Shown piece by piece: positions 11,241 to 22,193 of a stretch of DNA of 64,000 nt (positions are counted from its first letter, which is position 1; every line of letters begins with the position of its first letter). Origin of the DNA: Papio anubis (taxonomy: Eukaryota; Chordata; Mammalia; Primates; Cercopithecidae); the NCBI RefSeq assembly GCF_008728515.1, contig NC_044989.1:72441754-72505753 (forward strand). Reading direction: 5' to 3'. Under the pieces are notes generated by a model. It was given only the letters and a program-made list of their open reading frames with translations, had not been told where the DNA came from and searched no databases. A program made the position numbers and the translations under genes.

Positions 11241-13298
11241 AATTGATATAAAGGTTTAACACAATTTCTATCAAAATCTCAGCAAGAATTTTTGTATATA
11301 TAGACAAGGTCATGCTAAGATGTACATGAAAGGCAAAGGAACTAGAATAAGTAAAATAATGTTGAAAAAGAAGAAAACAACATGGAAGAAATAGTTCTAC
11401 CCAACTTGATGACTTATTCTATAGCTACAATCAAGACAAGTACCCAGCCTGGGAAGCTCCCTCCTCCTACTGGGTTGATACTCCTCTTCCCCACCCAGAG
11501 ACACCAGGAGTCCAGGTGGAACAACCAAGGTGATTACAACACAACAGATCCCCAGCCTTTGATCAAGGAAGGGGCTATTCTGCCACAAGTGCCCAGCCTG
11601 GAAGAGCTCTTTATTCCTGCAGGCCAGAGTCTCCCTCCTCCTACCCAGAAGCACCAGGCAGCTCAGCCTAGGGAGGCTCCCTGTGCCATTCTGCCAGAAG
11701 GGTTAGTGGGAGCCTCACTGGCACTAGATACACTAAGAAAACCAAAATAACATTGCAAAGACTCTGAAAATTAAATTTTCGTTGGAACTACAGCTCATAA
11801 AACAAGCCAGTTTCTTTGTGCTAAACCTAATCAGGGTGACTGACTACTGAAATGAGAAATTTATATAGGACCCAGAGTCTCCTAACATAACAGGCAAAAT
11901 GTATAATATGCAATAAAAGATCACCCATCATACAAAGATTCAGGAAGATCACAACTTGAATGAGAACAATCAATCAACTAACGCCAACAACAAGAATGAG
12001 AACAAACCTTGTAATTATTTGACAAGAATTTTAAAGCATCCATCATTAAAATGCTTCAACAAACAATTACAAATTCTCTTGAAACAAAGGAAAAATAGAA
12101 AATCTCAAAAAAGAAATATACACTACAAAAAGGAAAGTTATAAAACTGAAAAATACAATAAGCAAAAATAAAAAAGACGCATTACATGAGCTCAATAGTA
12201 GAATGGAGGTGACATAGTAAAAAAATCAGTAAACTTGAGGACAGAAAAATGGAATTTACCCCATCTGAACAGAGAGAAAACAGACTAAAAGGAGTAAGTA
12301 AACTGTTACAAGGATCTATATAAAAATGGCAAAGACCAAACATTTGTATTTTGGCATCCCAAAAGAAAGACAGGAGAAGACTCAAAAGTACTCAAAGAAG
12401 TAATGGCTGAAATCCCAGCTTGGCAAAAGACATAAGCCCACAGACACAAGAAACTGAGTGAAGTCCAATAGGATAAACCTGAAGAAATTCATGCCAAGAC
12501 ACAGTAAAAACTGAAGACGAAAGGAAAATGCTGAAAGCTGCCAGAGAGAAATGACACATTAATTCTAGGGGCACACCAATTTAAATGAAAATTTCTCATC
12601 TGAAACTATTCAGACCATGAGGAAGTGGCACAATCTTTTACAAATGCTGAAATAAAAGAACTGTCTACTGTGAATTCTACATTGGGTGAACGAAGGTGTT
12701 CTGCAGAAATGAAGCGGAAATAAACGTTCTTAGATGAAGAAAAAAAGAATTTGTGGCTAGTGACCTACCTTTAAAGAATGTCGAAAGGAAGCTCTTTAAA
12801 TAGGAAAAGATACAAGGGGGAGTCTTGGGACATCCAGAGGAAAATAAAACAGAAAGAAAAGAAATACGGGTACCTACAATAAACTAAACTACTCCTCATC
12901 TTGTAAATCACAATTGATGAAAAAGTAAACCTAAAACCGCTCTGAAAAATGAAGTCTATTAGTCTTTTTTTTTTAAAAAGCACATGCATATTTATAATCA
13001 CTCCAAAGAAAATGAAATACTTAGATACACACTTACATATCATATACAAGATCTGTATGTTGAAAACTGTGAAATGCTGATGAAAGAAATCAGTAAAGAA
13101 CTAAATAAATGGAGAGACATATGTCCATGAATGGAAAGACTCGACATAATGAAGATGTCATTTCCCCAAAAACTGATTTAAAAGTTTAATGCAATTTCTA
13201 TAAAAATCCTAGCAAAGTTTTTGCCAGCATATACAAGCTTTTTCTGGAAAGGCACAGGTCTTAGAATAGGTAGAACACTCTTCAAAAAGAAGGATGAA

Positions 13299-13431
13299 GC
13301 CAGGCACGATAGTGATACCTGCAGTCCCAGTTACTCACGAAACTGAAGATCACTTGAGCCCAGGGGTTGGAGTCTTGCAACATAGCAAGAACCCATATCT
13401 AAAAAAATTTTAAAATCTTAAAAAGAAGCAT
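13299..13431 (+). mobile_element. Alu fragment inside L1
   Basis: A degenerate Alu piece starting 'gccaggcacgatagtg' and ending in an A-rich stretch. It is shortened and very diverged. Confidence 0.65.
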
Positions 13432-13859
13432 AGAGTAGAAGAAATCCCCTTACCTGATAATAAGGCTTACTATATAGAAAGAACAGTCAAGACAGTGTGG
13501 TTTTAGCAGATGGATTGACACATTGATGAATAGAAAAGAAAATATGCCGGAAATAAACCCAAGCAAAATATGCCCAGCCGATTTTAGACAAAGGTGCAAA
13601 AGCAATTTAGTGATGACAGATACCCTTGTCAACAAACAGTAGTGGAGCAATTGGGAATCTATAGGCAAAACCAAAAACATTAACAAAAAACAAAAATCCC
13701 ACTCACAATAATCTTAGACTTAAATTTCATATCTTATTTGGAAATTATAGACTTCATTATAAAAAACAAAACTAAAAAACTTGTAGAAAAATAGCAAAAA
13801 ATCTCCAGGATCTAGAGCTAGGCAGAATTCTTAGACTTGACATGAAAAGCACAATCAAT

Positions 13860-13997
13860 GGCGCCGGGCGTGGTAGCTCACGCCTGTAATCCCAGTACTT
13901 TGGGAGGCCAAGGTGGGCAGATCACCTGAGATCAGGAGTTCAAGACCAACCTGGGCAACATGGAGAAACCCTGTCTCTAAATAAATAAATAAATAAA
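13860..13997 (+). mobile_element. Alu left-monomer fragment with (AAAT)n tail
   Basis: It begins 'gcgccgggcgtggtagctca' and covers the left monomer only, ending at about 13978. A tail of AAAT units follows. It lies inside the L1 ORF2 remnant. Confidence 0.8.
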
Positions 13998-14736
13998 AGG
14001 AATCAAAGCAAAATAAGTAAAAGAAAAAACTAATAACAAGGACCTCATGAAAATTAAAACGTGTTGCTTTGTGAAAGTCTCTGTTAACAGGATAAGAAGT
14101 CAAGCTACAGAATGGGAGGAAATATTTGCGTGCCACATCTAACAAAGGACTAGTTACTAGAATATGCAGAATATGTAAAGAACTCTCAACGTGCAGCAGT
14201 AAAAAACGAACAATTCAATTGGAAAATGAGCAAAAGACCTGAACACCCTTATTACCCAACAGGATTTACAAATAGCACATAAACACATGAAAAGATGTTT
14301 CCCTCGCCAAAGTAAAACCATGATGAGATACCACTATGAACTTACGAGAATAGCTATCATTAAAAATAATGATGATACCAAATGCTGGTGAGGGTGTGGG
14401 AAACTGGATCTCTCATACATGCTGGTGGGGATTGAAAAGGGCACAGCCACTCTGGAAAACGGTTTGGCAGTTTCCTATAAAACTAAGCATTCAACTACCA
14501 TATCACCCAGTAATTGCATTCGTAGATGTTTATCCCAAAGAAATAAAAATGTGTGTCCACACAAAAAAGCATACACAAATGTCCGTAGCAGCTTTCTGTG
14601 TAAAACCCAAAGCTGGAAACAATCCAGACGTTCTTTGATGGGTAAATGGTTAAACAAACTGGCTCGTCTGTACCATGGAACACTACTCAGCAACAAAAAG
14701 GAACAGACTATTGATATACGGAAGGACTTGGATGGC

Positions 14737-14955
14737 TTTTTTTTCTTTTTTTGAGACAGAGTTTCGCTCTTGTCACCCAGGCTGGAGTGCAATGGTGCGA
14801 TCTCGGCTCACTGCAACCGCTGCCTCCCGGGTTCAAGCGATTCTCCTGCCTCAGCCTCCTGAGTAGCTGGGATTACAGGTGCTCATCACCACGCCGGCTA
14901 ATTTTTTGTATTTTTAGTAGAAACAGGGTTTCACCATGTTGGCCAGGCTGGTCTT
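14737..14955 (-). mobile_element. Alu, antisense, 5'-truncated
   Basis: A poly-T start is followed by 'gagacagagtttcgctcttg', continuing to 'ggccaggctggtcttg', where the element stops. It therefore lacks the Alu head. It is inserted into L1 3' sequence. Confidence 0.88.
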
Positions 14956-15229
14956 GATGTTATATGGAAAAAGCCAGTCCCAAATAATTATATCCTGTAC
15001 GATTCCATTTATACAGCCTTCTTGAAATGACAAAATTCTAGATATGGAGAACAGATTCGTTGTGTCCAGGAGCTGGAGAGAGTGGAGGAGTGAGGCAGGG
15101 GTGGGTGTGGCTGTCAAGGGATAGCAGGAGGGAGGGAGATCTTTGTGGTGATGGAACAGTCCTGTACCTGCATCGCGTGGTTGGTCCACGCATCTACAGG
15201 TGATAAAAGGGCAACAAACTGCGCCCATC

Positions 15230-15635
15230 CAGTCACATGTCACTTAAAAACAGGGATACGTTCAGAGAATATGTTCAGAATCGCCTGTCAGGCAATTTTG
15301 TCATGAGACCATCATAGAATGTATTACACAAACGTCAGCGGTAGAGCTTGCCACACACCTAGGCTGTATGGTACGGCCTATCGCCCCTAGGCTAGAAGCC
15401 TGTGCAGCTTGTTACTGCACTGAATACTGTGGACAATCCTGTGTGCTCTCGGTCACCCTGTCCAGCCCTGAACACAGTGGCATTTGAGTATCCAAACATA
15501 GAAAAGGTAGTGTGTTATGCTACGATGTCACTAGGTGGTAGGAATATTTTTGCTCCATTATATAATCACACGGGACCACCATCGACCGTGAGGTCCATCG
15601 TTGACTGAAACGACATTGTCGCGTGGTGCGTTACT
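15230..15635 (+). mobile_element. Non-autonomous DNA transposon with long terminal inverted repeats
   Basis: The left end begins 'cagtcacatgtcacttaa'. The right end contains 'gaccgtgaggtccatcgttg' and closes with 'gcgtggtgcgttact', a diverged inverted copy of the left end. The interior 'ccacacacctaggctgtatg' is also familiar from a human interspersed repeat whose family name I cannot give with certainty. It interrupts an L1 3' UTR. Confidence 0.6.
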
Positions 15636-15765
15636 ATCCATTGTACCAATGTCCATTTCCTATTTTGAGATTCAACTACAATCACAACAACGTGAAGAGT
15701 ACACAGAACCTCTCTTGTACTATCTTTGCAACCTCCTGTGAATCTATAATTACTTCAAACTAAAC

Positions 15766-15768
<3 letters not shown>

Positions 15769-15798
<30 letters not shown>
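15769..15798 (+). repeat. (AC)15 microsatellite
   Basis: An uninterrupted AC run directly after an L1 3' end and directly before repeat copy B. Confidence 0.95.
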
Positions 15799-15799
<1 letters not shown>

Positions 15800-15803
<4 letters not shown>

Positions 15804-16085
15804 CACACAAAGCCCTTGGGAGCATGGCAAGAGAAGGAATTGATACCATAGGAGTGCAAACAAGCTCACGGGAAGCGGTGAGGGCTTCCATTTACAGTGT
15901 CTCCACTCCTAAAATGTCGCTCATTGCCCACCTTCCTTCTGGCATCCCTGGCACAATCCAGGGATGTGCTCTTCCCCCGCTTGATAGTTTCTTCCCCTGC
16001 CACCTCTGTTGTGCTCTGAAGTAACATTCACATCCACCTGTCCCTTCCTACACTTCCTTCCCCTCTCTACCTTGGGTTGCCAAAC
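15800..16085 (+). repeat. Diverged direct repeat, copy B
   Basis: This is the partner of 10968-11240, in the same orientation and block order, with many substitutions and small gaps. Together the two copies bracket the L1 mosaic. Confidence 0.6.
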
Positions 16086-18784
16086 CTACACCACGCCTCT
16101 GACCCCCTCCAAGGCAACCAATCAGAGGAAGCCATCCTCCTGGCCAGGCGTGGGCATGTGACCCAAATTAGACCAAGCGGAGTCCTTGTAGGGGGCTGCC
16201 ATTTGACCTCTGCAGCTCCGGGCTCAGAGCATGGCCTTCCACGCGCATCTCCAGGGCCACCACTCCAGGAGAGCCACTCACGATGTGTTCTACATAACAT
16301 TTGACTCAGAGGGAATCTAAGCCCGAGTCCCAGAAGAGGAAACTTCAGGAAGGAAGGCATGCCATAGCCAGGACTTCTGTGGGTGCCGACCAGCCAGGAA
16401 GGAGGGGGCCGGAGTCACGCAGGTGGACACTACCCAGGCTCACCTGCCTCCCAAGGAGCCTAGTACTCTCAGCTGGGCCAGCCCCCAGCCCCATGGCTAC
16501 TGGTAGCCAAGGAGCCCTTGCTGTGCTTCAAACAGCCTGAGGGTGTTACAGCACCCCACTCACATGGAAACCTTTCTGGGGTCCCCTGTCCCTTGCCTGC
16601 TGTGCAGGACGGAGGAGCCACTGGAGGAGGTCAGAGCCTCAGAGCACCAGTGCTTAGGGACACAGGGGATTCTTTCCACAGGGAGGAGGCCAAAGCTGAA
16701 GGGGCTGGAATAAGAATCTCCTGGGAGGCCAGACGTGGGCATTCTCTGTTCTCTCCTCCTCCCCGTCTCCTCACTTCTGTACCTCCTTTCCCTCTCTCTC
16801 CTCCCTCTCTCTTCATCTGTCCCTCTCTCCCTCTTCCCCCCTTGCCTGCTTCTCCGTCTCCCCTCCAAGGCATGTCAGAGCTAAGCAGAGCCAGCAGAGC
16901 CGTGTCTCTGTCCTCATCTGGTTACCCCCCACGCTGGCCCCCTAGCCTTGCTTTCCCCAGCTCTGTTCCTGGCTCCCAGCCCCGGCCACCCTGGGCAACC
17001 CGGCCCAGCAAAGACCAGGCTGTTTTGGAAAAGTGCAGGGAGGTGGCAGAATGTGCGGTCTGTGAGTTCCCTCCAAACTGGCGCCCCAATCCCTGGACAA
17101 ACAGAGTCCATGTTTGCCTGTCCACAGCGGTCTGTGTTCTCCTTCCAGGCTGGGAGATCCCGAGGGTAGGCGACCGTGTCGGGGACATCATTGACCCACT
17201 GGGCCCATGGAGGAGAGGCAAGGACAGCCTGGGTGATGACAGGGCCAGCCGCCTGCCCAGCTGGGCCCGCCTACCCCAAGCAGGGTGGTCAGGCCGAGGG
17301 CAGCCCAGGGACCACGCTTTCATTGCCTCTGCTGCCACACGGGGCATTCCACCAGGAGGGATGGAATTTACTCTCTGGAAAATGACCGCCTTTCTTGGCG
17401 CGACTCCCTGCGGAAGCTGGGGCTTTTCACTGCTTCACAGGATGCTGGGGGCCTCTGTCCAAGGGAGCCCCTTGGAGAGGGCATGTGCGGGTGGGACAGG
17501 CCACCAGTACTACCTTCTGCTTTTTGTGGCTTTAGGAAAGTCCCCTGCCCCTTTCCCCACGCTGGGGAGAGTGGAGGATGGGGCCGCGTCACAGTGCGGA
17601 GGAGAGGTGAGCAGAAAGGACACCAGAGCAGGTGAGCTGGGGTTAGGGTTGCTGAGCGTCCTGCTCTGGTGACATTGTTCTGATGCTGGGTCCTTCTCTT
17701 CTGGGTGGCCAGGCTCTGAGACCTAGGCAGAGTGAGGCCCTACACCTCAGGGCGTGCCTGGGCCAGGGTGCTCTGAACTGAGGTTGGGGCTGACTTGACT
17801 GTATGGAAAAGAAACGTTGCAGCCGCAAAAAGGCTCTTCTCAGGCCAGCTCAGGGGTGGGCCTTCCCCCTCAGGTTGTGGGGATGGGACTGGGGCAGGGC
17901 AGAGGCTGGGGCCAGCCTGGCCATGCTGTGGCCTTTCCTGGTTCCCAGTGTGCAGCTCCAGGGGCCAAGGCTCTGTCTCTCATTGCCCTCCCTCCCCAAG
18001 CACAGCCCCTCAATCCCGGGAACCACCTGGGGTTTTCTCAGCACTGAAAGCTGTGCCCACCACAGGTCCTCGCCTCAGGCCTCTGTGATAGGCCGTGGAT
18101 CTTTCCATGAAGTGTGATCATCGGTGAAAGAGGACAGGGTTTCAGTCCTCAAATAGGCCTGGAGAATGCTGCAGCCCATGTTCACCCCATACTCTACTAC
18201 CCCTGAGGCTACACATCCTGTGGCTCAAGGTTCTGACAAGGCCTGCAGGAGGGGAACCAGGATGACTGTGTTTAGCCCATTTCCCAAACTCATTTGATCA
18301 TGGAATCCATGTGATCCCACAACACCCATGAAACAGGCTTTGAGAAGTGCTGGCATGGGACGCGAGGCCAGACATCAGAAGAACTGAATTCTGCGCCCTC
18401 ATTTGTCACGTGACTGTGAACATCAGTGTCCTCGCTCAAGTTAACAAGACAAACTCAGAGCTCTCAGTCCCCCTGTCCGGCCCCGAAACACCTGGCACAG
18501 CCAGCCATGGCCACACTCGGAGTGTCCTCCCAGCTGCCCCTCCCCATATAGGCTGACCAATTCTCTTTCTCCTTCCCCAAGGAACCTCCTCCTCCCAGGA
18601 CTCTGTCACAGATCTCTGTGCCTGCACGCAAGGAATGGTGAACTGGCCTCACAGGACACTTTTAGGGAAGAACTTCCTAACTGACAAGGTGGATGGGGTG
18701 TTGCTGGTGTGAACACAGGTGGCCAGGGAGGACCCTTTCAGTAAGGCTGAGAAGGCAGAGAGCAGAGAGGCAACGGAGACAAGG
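16086..18784. other. Unique 3' flank of CYP26B1
   Basis: No interspersed Alu or L1 was recognised. A 384-codon plus-strand frame at 16518-17672 exists, but its composition looks like GC-rich random sequence and it has no recognisable domain. A long pyrimidine tract lies at 16741-16866. Confidence 0.5.
16741..16866. repeat. Polypyrimidine (CT-rich) tract
   Basis: About 125 bases are almost wholly C and T on the plus strand, with mostly CTC, CCT and TCT units. Such mirror-like tracts can be low-complexity relics and may adopt triplex structures. Confidence 0.8.
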
Positions 18785-18798
18785 GCAAGTCCCCACGG

Positions 18799-18804
18799 TT
18801 TATT
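18799..18804 (-). terminator. CYP26B1: CYP26B1 polyadenylation signal AATAAA
   Basis: Minus-strand AATAAA is the only canonical hexamer I found between the stop codon and this point. A T/G-rich stretch follows on the minus strand at about 18750-18780, as expected downstream of a cleavage site. Confidence 0.75.
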
Positions 18805-18891
18805 ATAGAAGCCTATAAAAGAGCCACATTGAGTATTTCCAAAATCACAAAATGCACAACATTCATTTTTTTAATATGCAACATGGAATAT

Positions 18892-18899
18892 TATATACA
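18892..18899 (-). promoter_or_regulatory. Pumilio-type element (TGTATATA) in 3' UTR
   Basis: The minus strand reads TGTATATA, matching the Pumilio consensus TGTANATA. It lies about 90 bases before the polyadenylation signal. Binding is inferred from the motif only. Confidence 0.45.
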
Positions 18900-21800
18900 G
18901 ATTAAAACCACGACAGCAAAAACACTCACACGGTACCAGTTTCATATCAAAACAAAACACACAAGTGCTTCTTCAATATTAAAACGACTGTGATAAAAAC
19001 ATATTAATATTTTGAACCATGTTTACAATAGAGCAAAATTCATATTTTACTAAATAACAAATATTTAACAGCAAAAACTTTATACTAAATATCTATTTTG
19101 AATTATAACAAAAATAGTACTTATAATAGTTTATAAAGACAGACACAAAATTATAACATTTATGAAAAACATGTTTGTGTATAAAATAATATTATAGCCA
19201 TCTGGGCAGGGTCACGGTGGTGCCCAGAACACAAACGCCAGCGCCCAACATCGAAAGTGCTTCAATCTGCAAGCCCGTGGCAGGAAGAGTTTTGTCGGCG
19301 GGGGGGGTTGTCTTGTTAAGGTCAAGTTACAATAGTTAGGGATGATAAGTAAGAAACATCACCCATCTAATGCTAGCTCTATGAAACACACGCGCACACA
19401 CACAGACACGGGAATCTCACCAGAGAGCTGAAAGGAGGGACCAATTACAACACAGGGGGCCTGTCAGCCAGCCAGAGCTTTCTTCGGCTCTCTTCTCATT
19501 GCCTTTGATACCCAGCAGGGCAAATGATCCTTCTTTCCTCCCTCACAGGAAGCCCCCTCAGCTTTTCCTTCTCTGCCCCCTACCAGGCTGGCCACCCCCA
19601 GGCAAGGCCCCTGAGACCTCCCAGCCCCATGCCTCCTGCCCGTCACCTGGACCAGACCCAGTGGGCTTGTTGTCTGAAGTTCCACTTACTGCTCTCCTAG
19701 ATACTCAGTCAAAAACAATTGGTTTAGGGCCAGCTGGATCAGTTTAAAGGCAAATGAACTTTCCGGACACTCGTTTTGTGTTGGGGGATGGGTGGGTACA
19801 GGTTCGGGTGCACCATGTAGCTATGTTGCAAGCTTTGACAAGTCTTTACCCATTCCAGCCTGTTTTTCAGGATTGGGGATGATCAATTTTGCCAATAATG
19901 TCTGTTCCACACTGTTTTTTAGTAGTGGAAAAGTAGGAAATAATGAAACATCTGAGACTCGGGGACTGGAGAGCAGTCTGTGTGGTATGGGCCCGTTCCT
20001 ATAGTCTATCGTCAGGGTGGCGGTGAGTGGGGTCAGGGTCAGTCTGTAGGGCTGCCTACGGTATCTGGTTGGAGGGAGCCGCTGAGGTGCTCACAGCAGC
20101 AATCGGGGGCTGGCATGTCCTTCATTCTTCTATGTTTTCGATTTTCTTGTAAAGAGGATTCATTGCTTTTACAACATCAAAAACCAATAGAGAAACACAA
20201 AGGCAAGGAAAAATCTGAAAACAAACACAATTGCTTAGAGACTCACCAAAGGCCCCCAGACCATCCCCAGGAGGCATCCCAAATTGCCAACACTCAAAAT
20301 GCCAGTGGCAGGAGCTACTCCTCTTTCACCCAGTCATCCCGACTGGCCAGTTTTCAACCCAATCCCCTGACAAACTGCACATAGCCGCCTCATCAGCTCT
20401 AGCTGCAGCAGCCTTCCCGCAGCTGTCCGGAGACCACACAGGGCCCTGGAGTCAGCTCCGAGGCAGAACTGCCGCTGCGCTCACCTCCCCCACGCTTTCG
20501 CCTCTTCCCTACCCCTGAGCTGGGCTAAGCAGACAGTGGCATAGAGGTGGAAGGGACTTCAAGGACACCTTTTGCAGGGTGGAGGGCAAAGGGGGAGGGT
20601 TAAGGAAGGGAAGACGGAGGCCCTGGCTCCCCGTCAGAAGAACCCGTATCCTTCCCCATACTGATGCACTGGAGTCAGGGGCACTGGGGTGAACAGGGGC
20701 CAAGCAGGAAATGGCGGCCGCCTCCAAATCTACCTGATCAGGGTTTTTGACAGGAGAGGGAGGAGGCAATGGGCCATGTCCCATCTCCACCAGGGACAAG
20801 GCAGAGGCACTGGACTTCAACCCAGGAGTGAGCCTCCAGGATTAAACCCAAATAATGCCTGGAGCCAGGGAAGGCTTTCAACCCTAGGCCTGGGGGCTGG
20901 GTTTGACCAGAGACCCCTTCCTCTTCACTCACAGAAGTCTCGCCAAGACAGCTGGAACACCGGCTAGGGCGTGAAGCGGAGGAGATGTTCACTCCAGACC
21001 CCAGCATCCCCAAGATTCTCTATCAGTGAATAAATATGGGGGCAAGTAGCACACGAGCCGTGGACCTCAGGCCCGTGTGTGTAACAGGGCCCGGTTCAGC
21101 AGGGGATGGGAAGGTGGGGGTGTCAGTGCACCTGCCCACGGCCACCAGGGAGGATGCTGGGGAGACAGGGCCTGGGGCTCCTTTGCCCCAAAGTCGGAGG
21201 ACAGAACAAGTAGCAGCAATAGGTAATTTCAAATGTCCAAACCGGCGAGGGAGGGTGGGAACAGGGGCACAGGGAAGGGCAGCCTCCAGGTTGGAGGCAG
21301 CCCCCACCCCGCCAAGGTTGACTCCTGTTCTGCTACCCAGGATGCTGTTCCTGGGCAGATGCAGTGGGGGCGCAGGAGAGGGAGGCGCTGAAGAGTGCAC
21401 CAAAGGGGGCACCGCTCTTCCCGTCCCCCGGCTCCAGCTAAAAGGGTCCAAAAGGAACGGAGGGAAGGGAGCATTTCAGAACATCACAAGAACACTGTAG
21501 CACGCGCTGACACCAAACACTGTCACGGGCATGCAGAGCCCCCGCCACGCCCTTCCCAGGGGCTGAGCTGGTGGGAAATGGGGAGTGGCTGGAGGGAAGC
21601 GGGAGCCAGAAGTGGAGCACCGCCCTAGGAAGGATGGGGCCACTGGCTTTGGGTAGGGTTTGCCAGGGAGGGGGAGCAGAGAAGGGCAAGTATGGGGGCC
21701 GCTTGCCCTCCCCGTTCCGGCCCCCTCCCACACACAGGTTTCTACCTCCCACCACCGCCACCCCGCTGCCTGGGCTGGGCTGAGGCAGGTGGGCCTTGGG

Positions 21801-22193
21801 TTAGACTGTGGCGCTCAGCATGGCCTCTGTCTCTGGCAGGATCTTGTTCTGGTTGGAGTCCAGGCCAAAGAACTTGACGCTGAGGCCGTCCACGGGGTGC
21901 AGGACGGGGACCAAGGTGATGCGGGGGAAGGTCCGCGTGGCCAGCTCAAAGCGGCTGGTGCTGGCCAGCTCCACCGCCAGCACCTTCAGGAACAGCTTAG
22001 CCAGGTGCTTGCCCAGGCAGGTCCGGACACCGCCACCGAATGGGAGGTAATGGAAGCGGCCGTCCTTGTCCTCGCTCCGCGCCTGGCTGAAGCGATCGGG
22101 GTCGAACACATTCACGTCTTTGAACACAGGCGCTGTGTCGTGGGTGTCCCGGATGCTGTACATGACACTCCAGCCTTTGGGGATCTGGAAACC
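21801..22193 (-). CDS. CYP26B1: CYP26B1 coding exon 6 (residues 383-512) and stop
   Basis: It carries the FDPDRF block (412-417) and the heme-binding loop with Cys441. It ends in Ser-Ala-Thr-Val followed by TAA. The acceptor is TGCTCCAG|. Residue 499 is Lys (AAG), where I recall Glu in human. Confidence 0.97.
   Translation of the reverse strand, partial: GFQIPKGWSVMYSIRDTHDTAPVFKDVNVFDPDRFSQARSEDKDGRFHYLPFGGGVRTCLGKHLAKLFLKVLAVELASTSRFELATRTFPRITLVPVLHPVDGLSVKFFGLDSNQNKILPETEAMLSATV

Larger units (their letters stand above)
11244..15768 (+). mobile_element. Mosaic of old L1 (L1M/HAL1-like), with nested Alus and a DNA transposon
   Basis: Plus-strand L1 pieces fill this block. 11244-11430 resembles part of ORF2. 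About 11760-12900 resembles the ORF1 region of L1M or HAL1. 12985-14736 is the 3' half of ORF2. 14956-15229 and 15636-15768 are 3' UTR, ending near 'tactatctttgcaacc'. All frames are broken. The same ORF2 piece ('tttaa(c/t)(a/g)caatttctat') occurs at 11262 and 13175, so at least two L1 copies are involved. Nothing here can encode an active protein. Confidence 0.75.
18785..21800 (-). other. CYP26B1: CYP26B1 3' untranslated region
   Basis: The region runs from just after the TAA stop (21803-21801) to shortly beyond the AATAAA signal at 18804-18799, about 3.0 kb. This fits the long 3' UTR I remember for the human gene. The stop-proximal 2 kb are GC-rich and the last 400 bases (18790-19210) are strongly AU-rich. 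No interspersed repeat was recognised inside. The exact cleavage site is inferred, not seen. Confidence 0.75.

Noticed and set aside
11956..12171. Lysine/asparagine-rich frame as a possible gene
   Set aside because: It is a relic of the L1 ORF1 region within the L1 mosaic.
16518..17672. 384-codon plus-strand open frame
   Set aside because: Low-complexity Pro/Ser/Gly-rich translation, no domain, no splice or promoter context, and it includes the pyrimidine tract.
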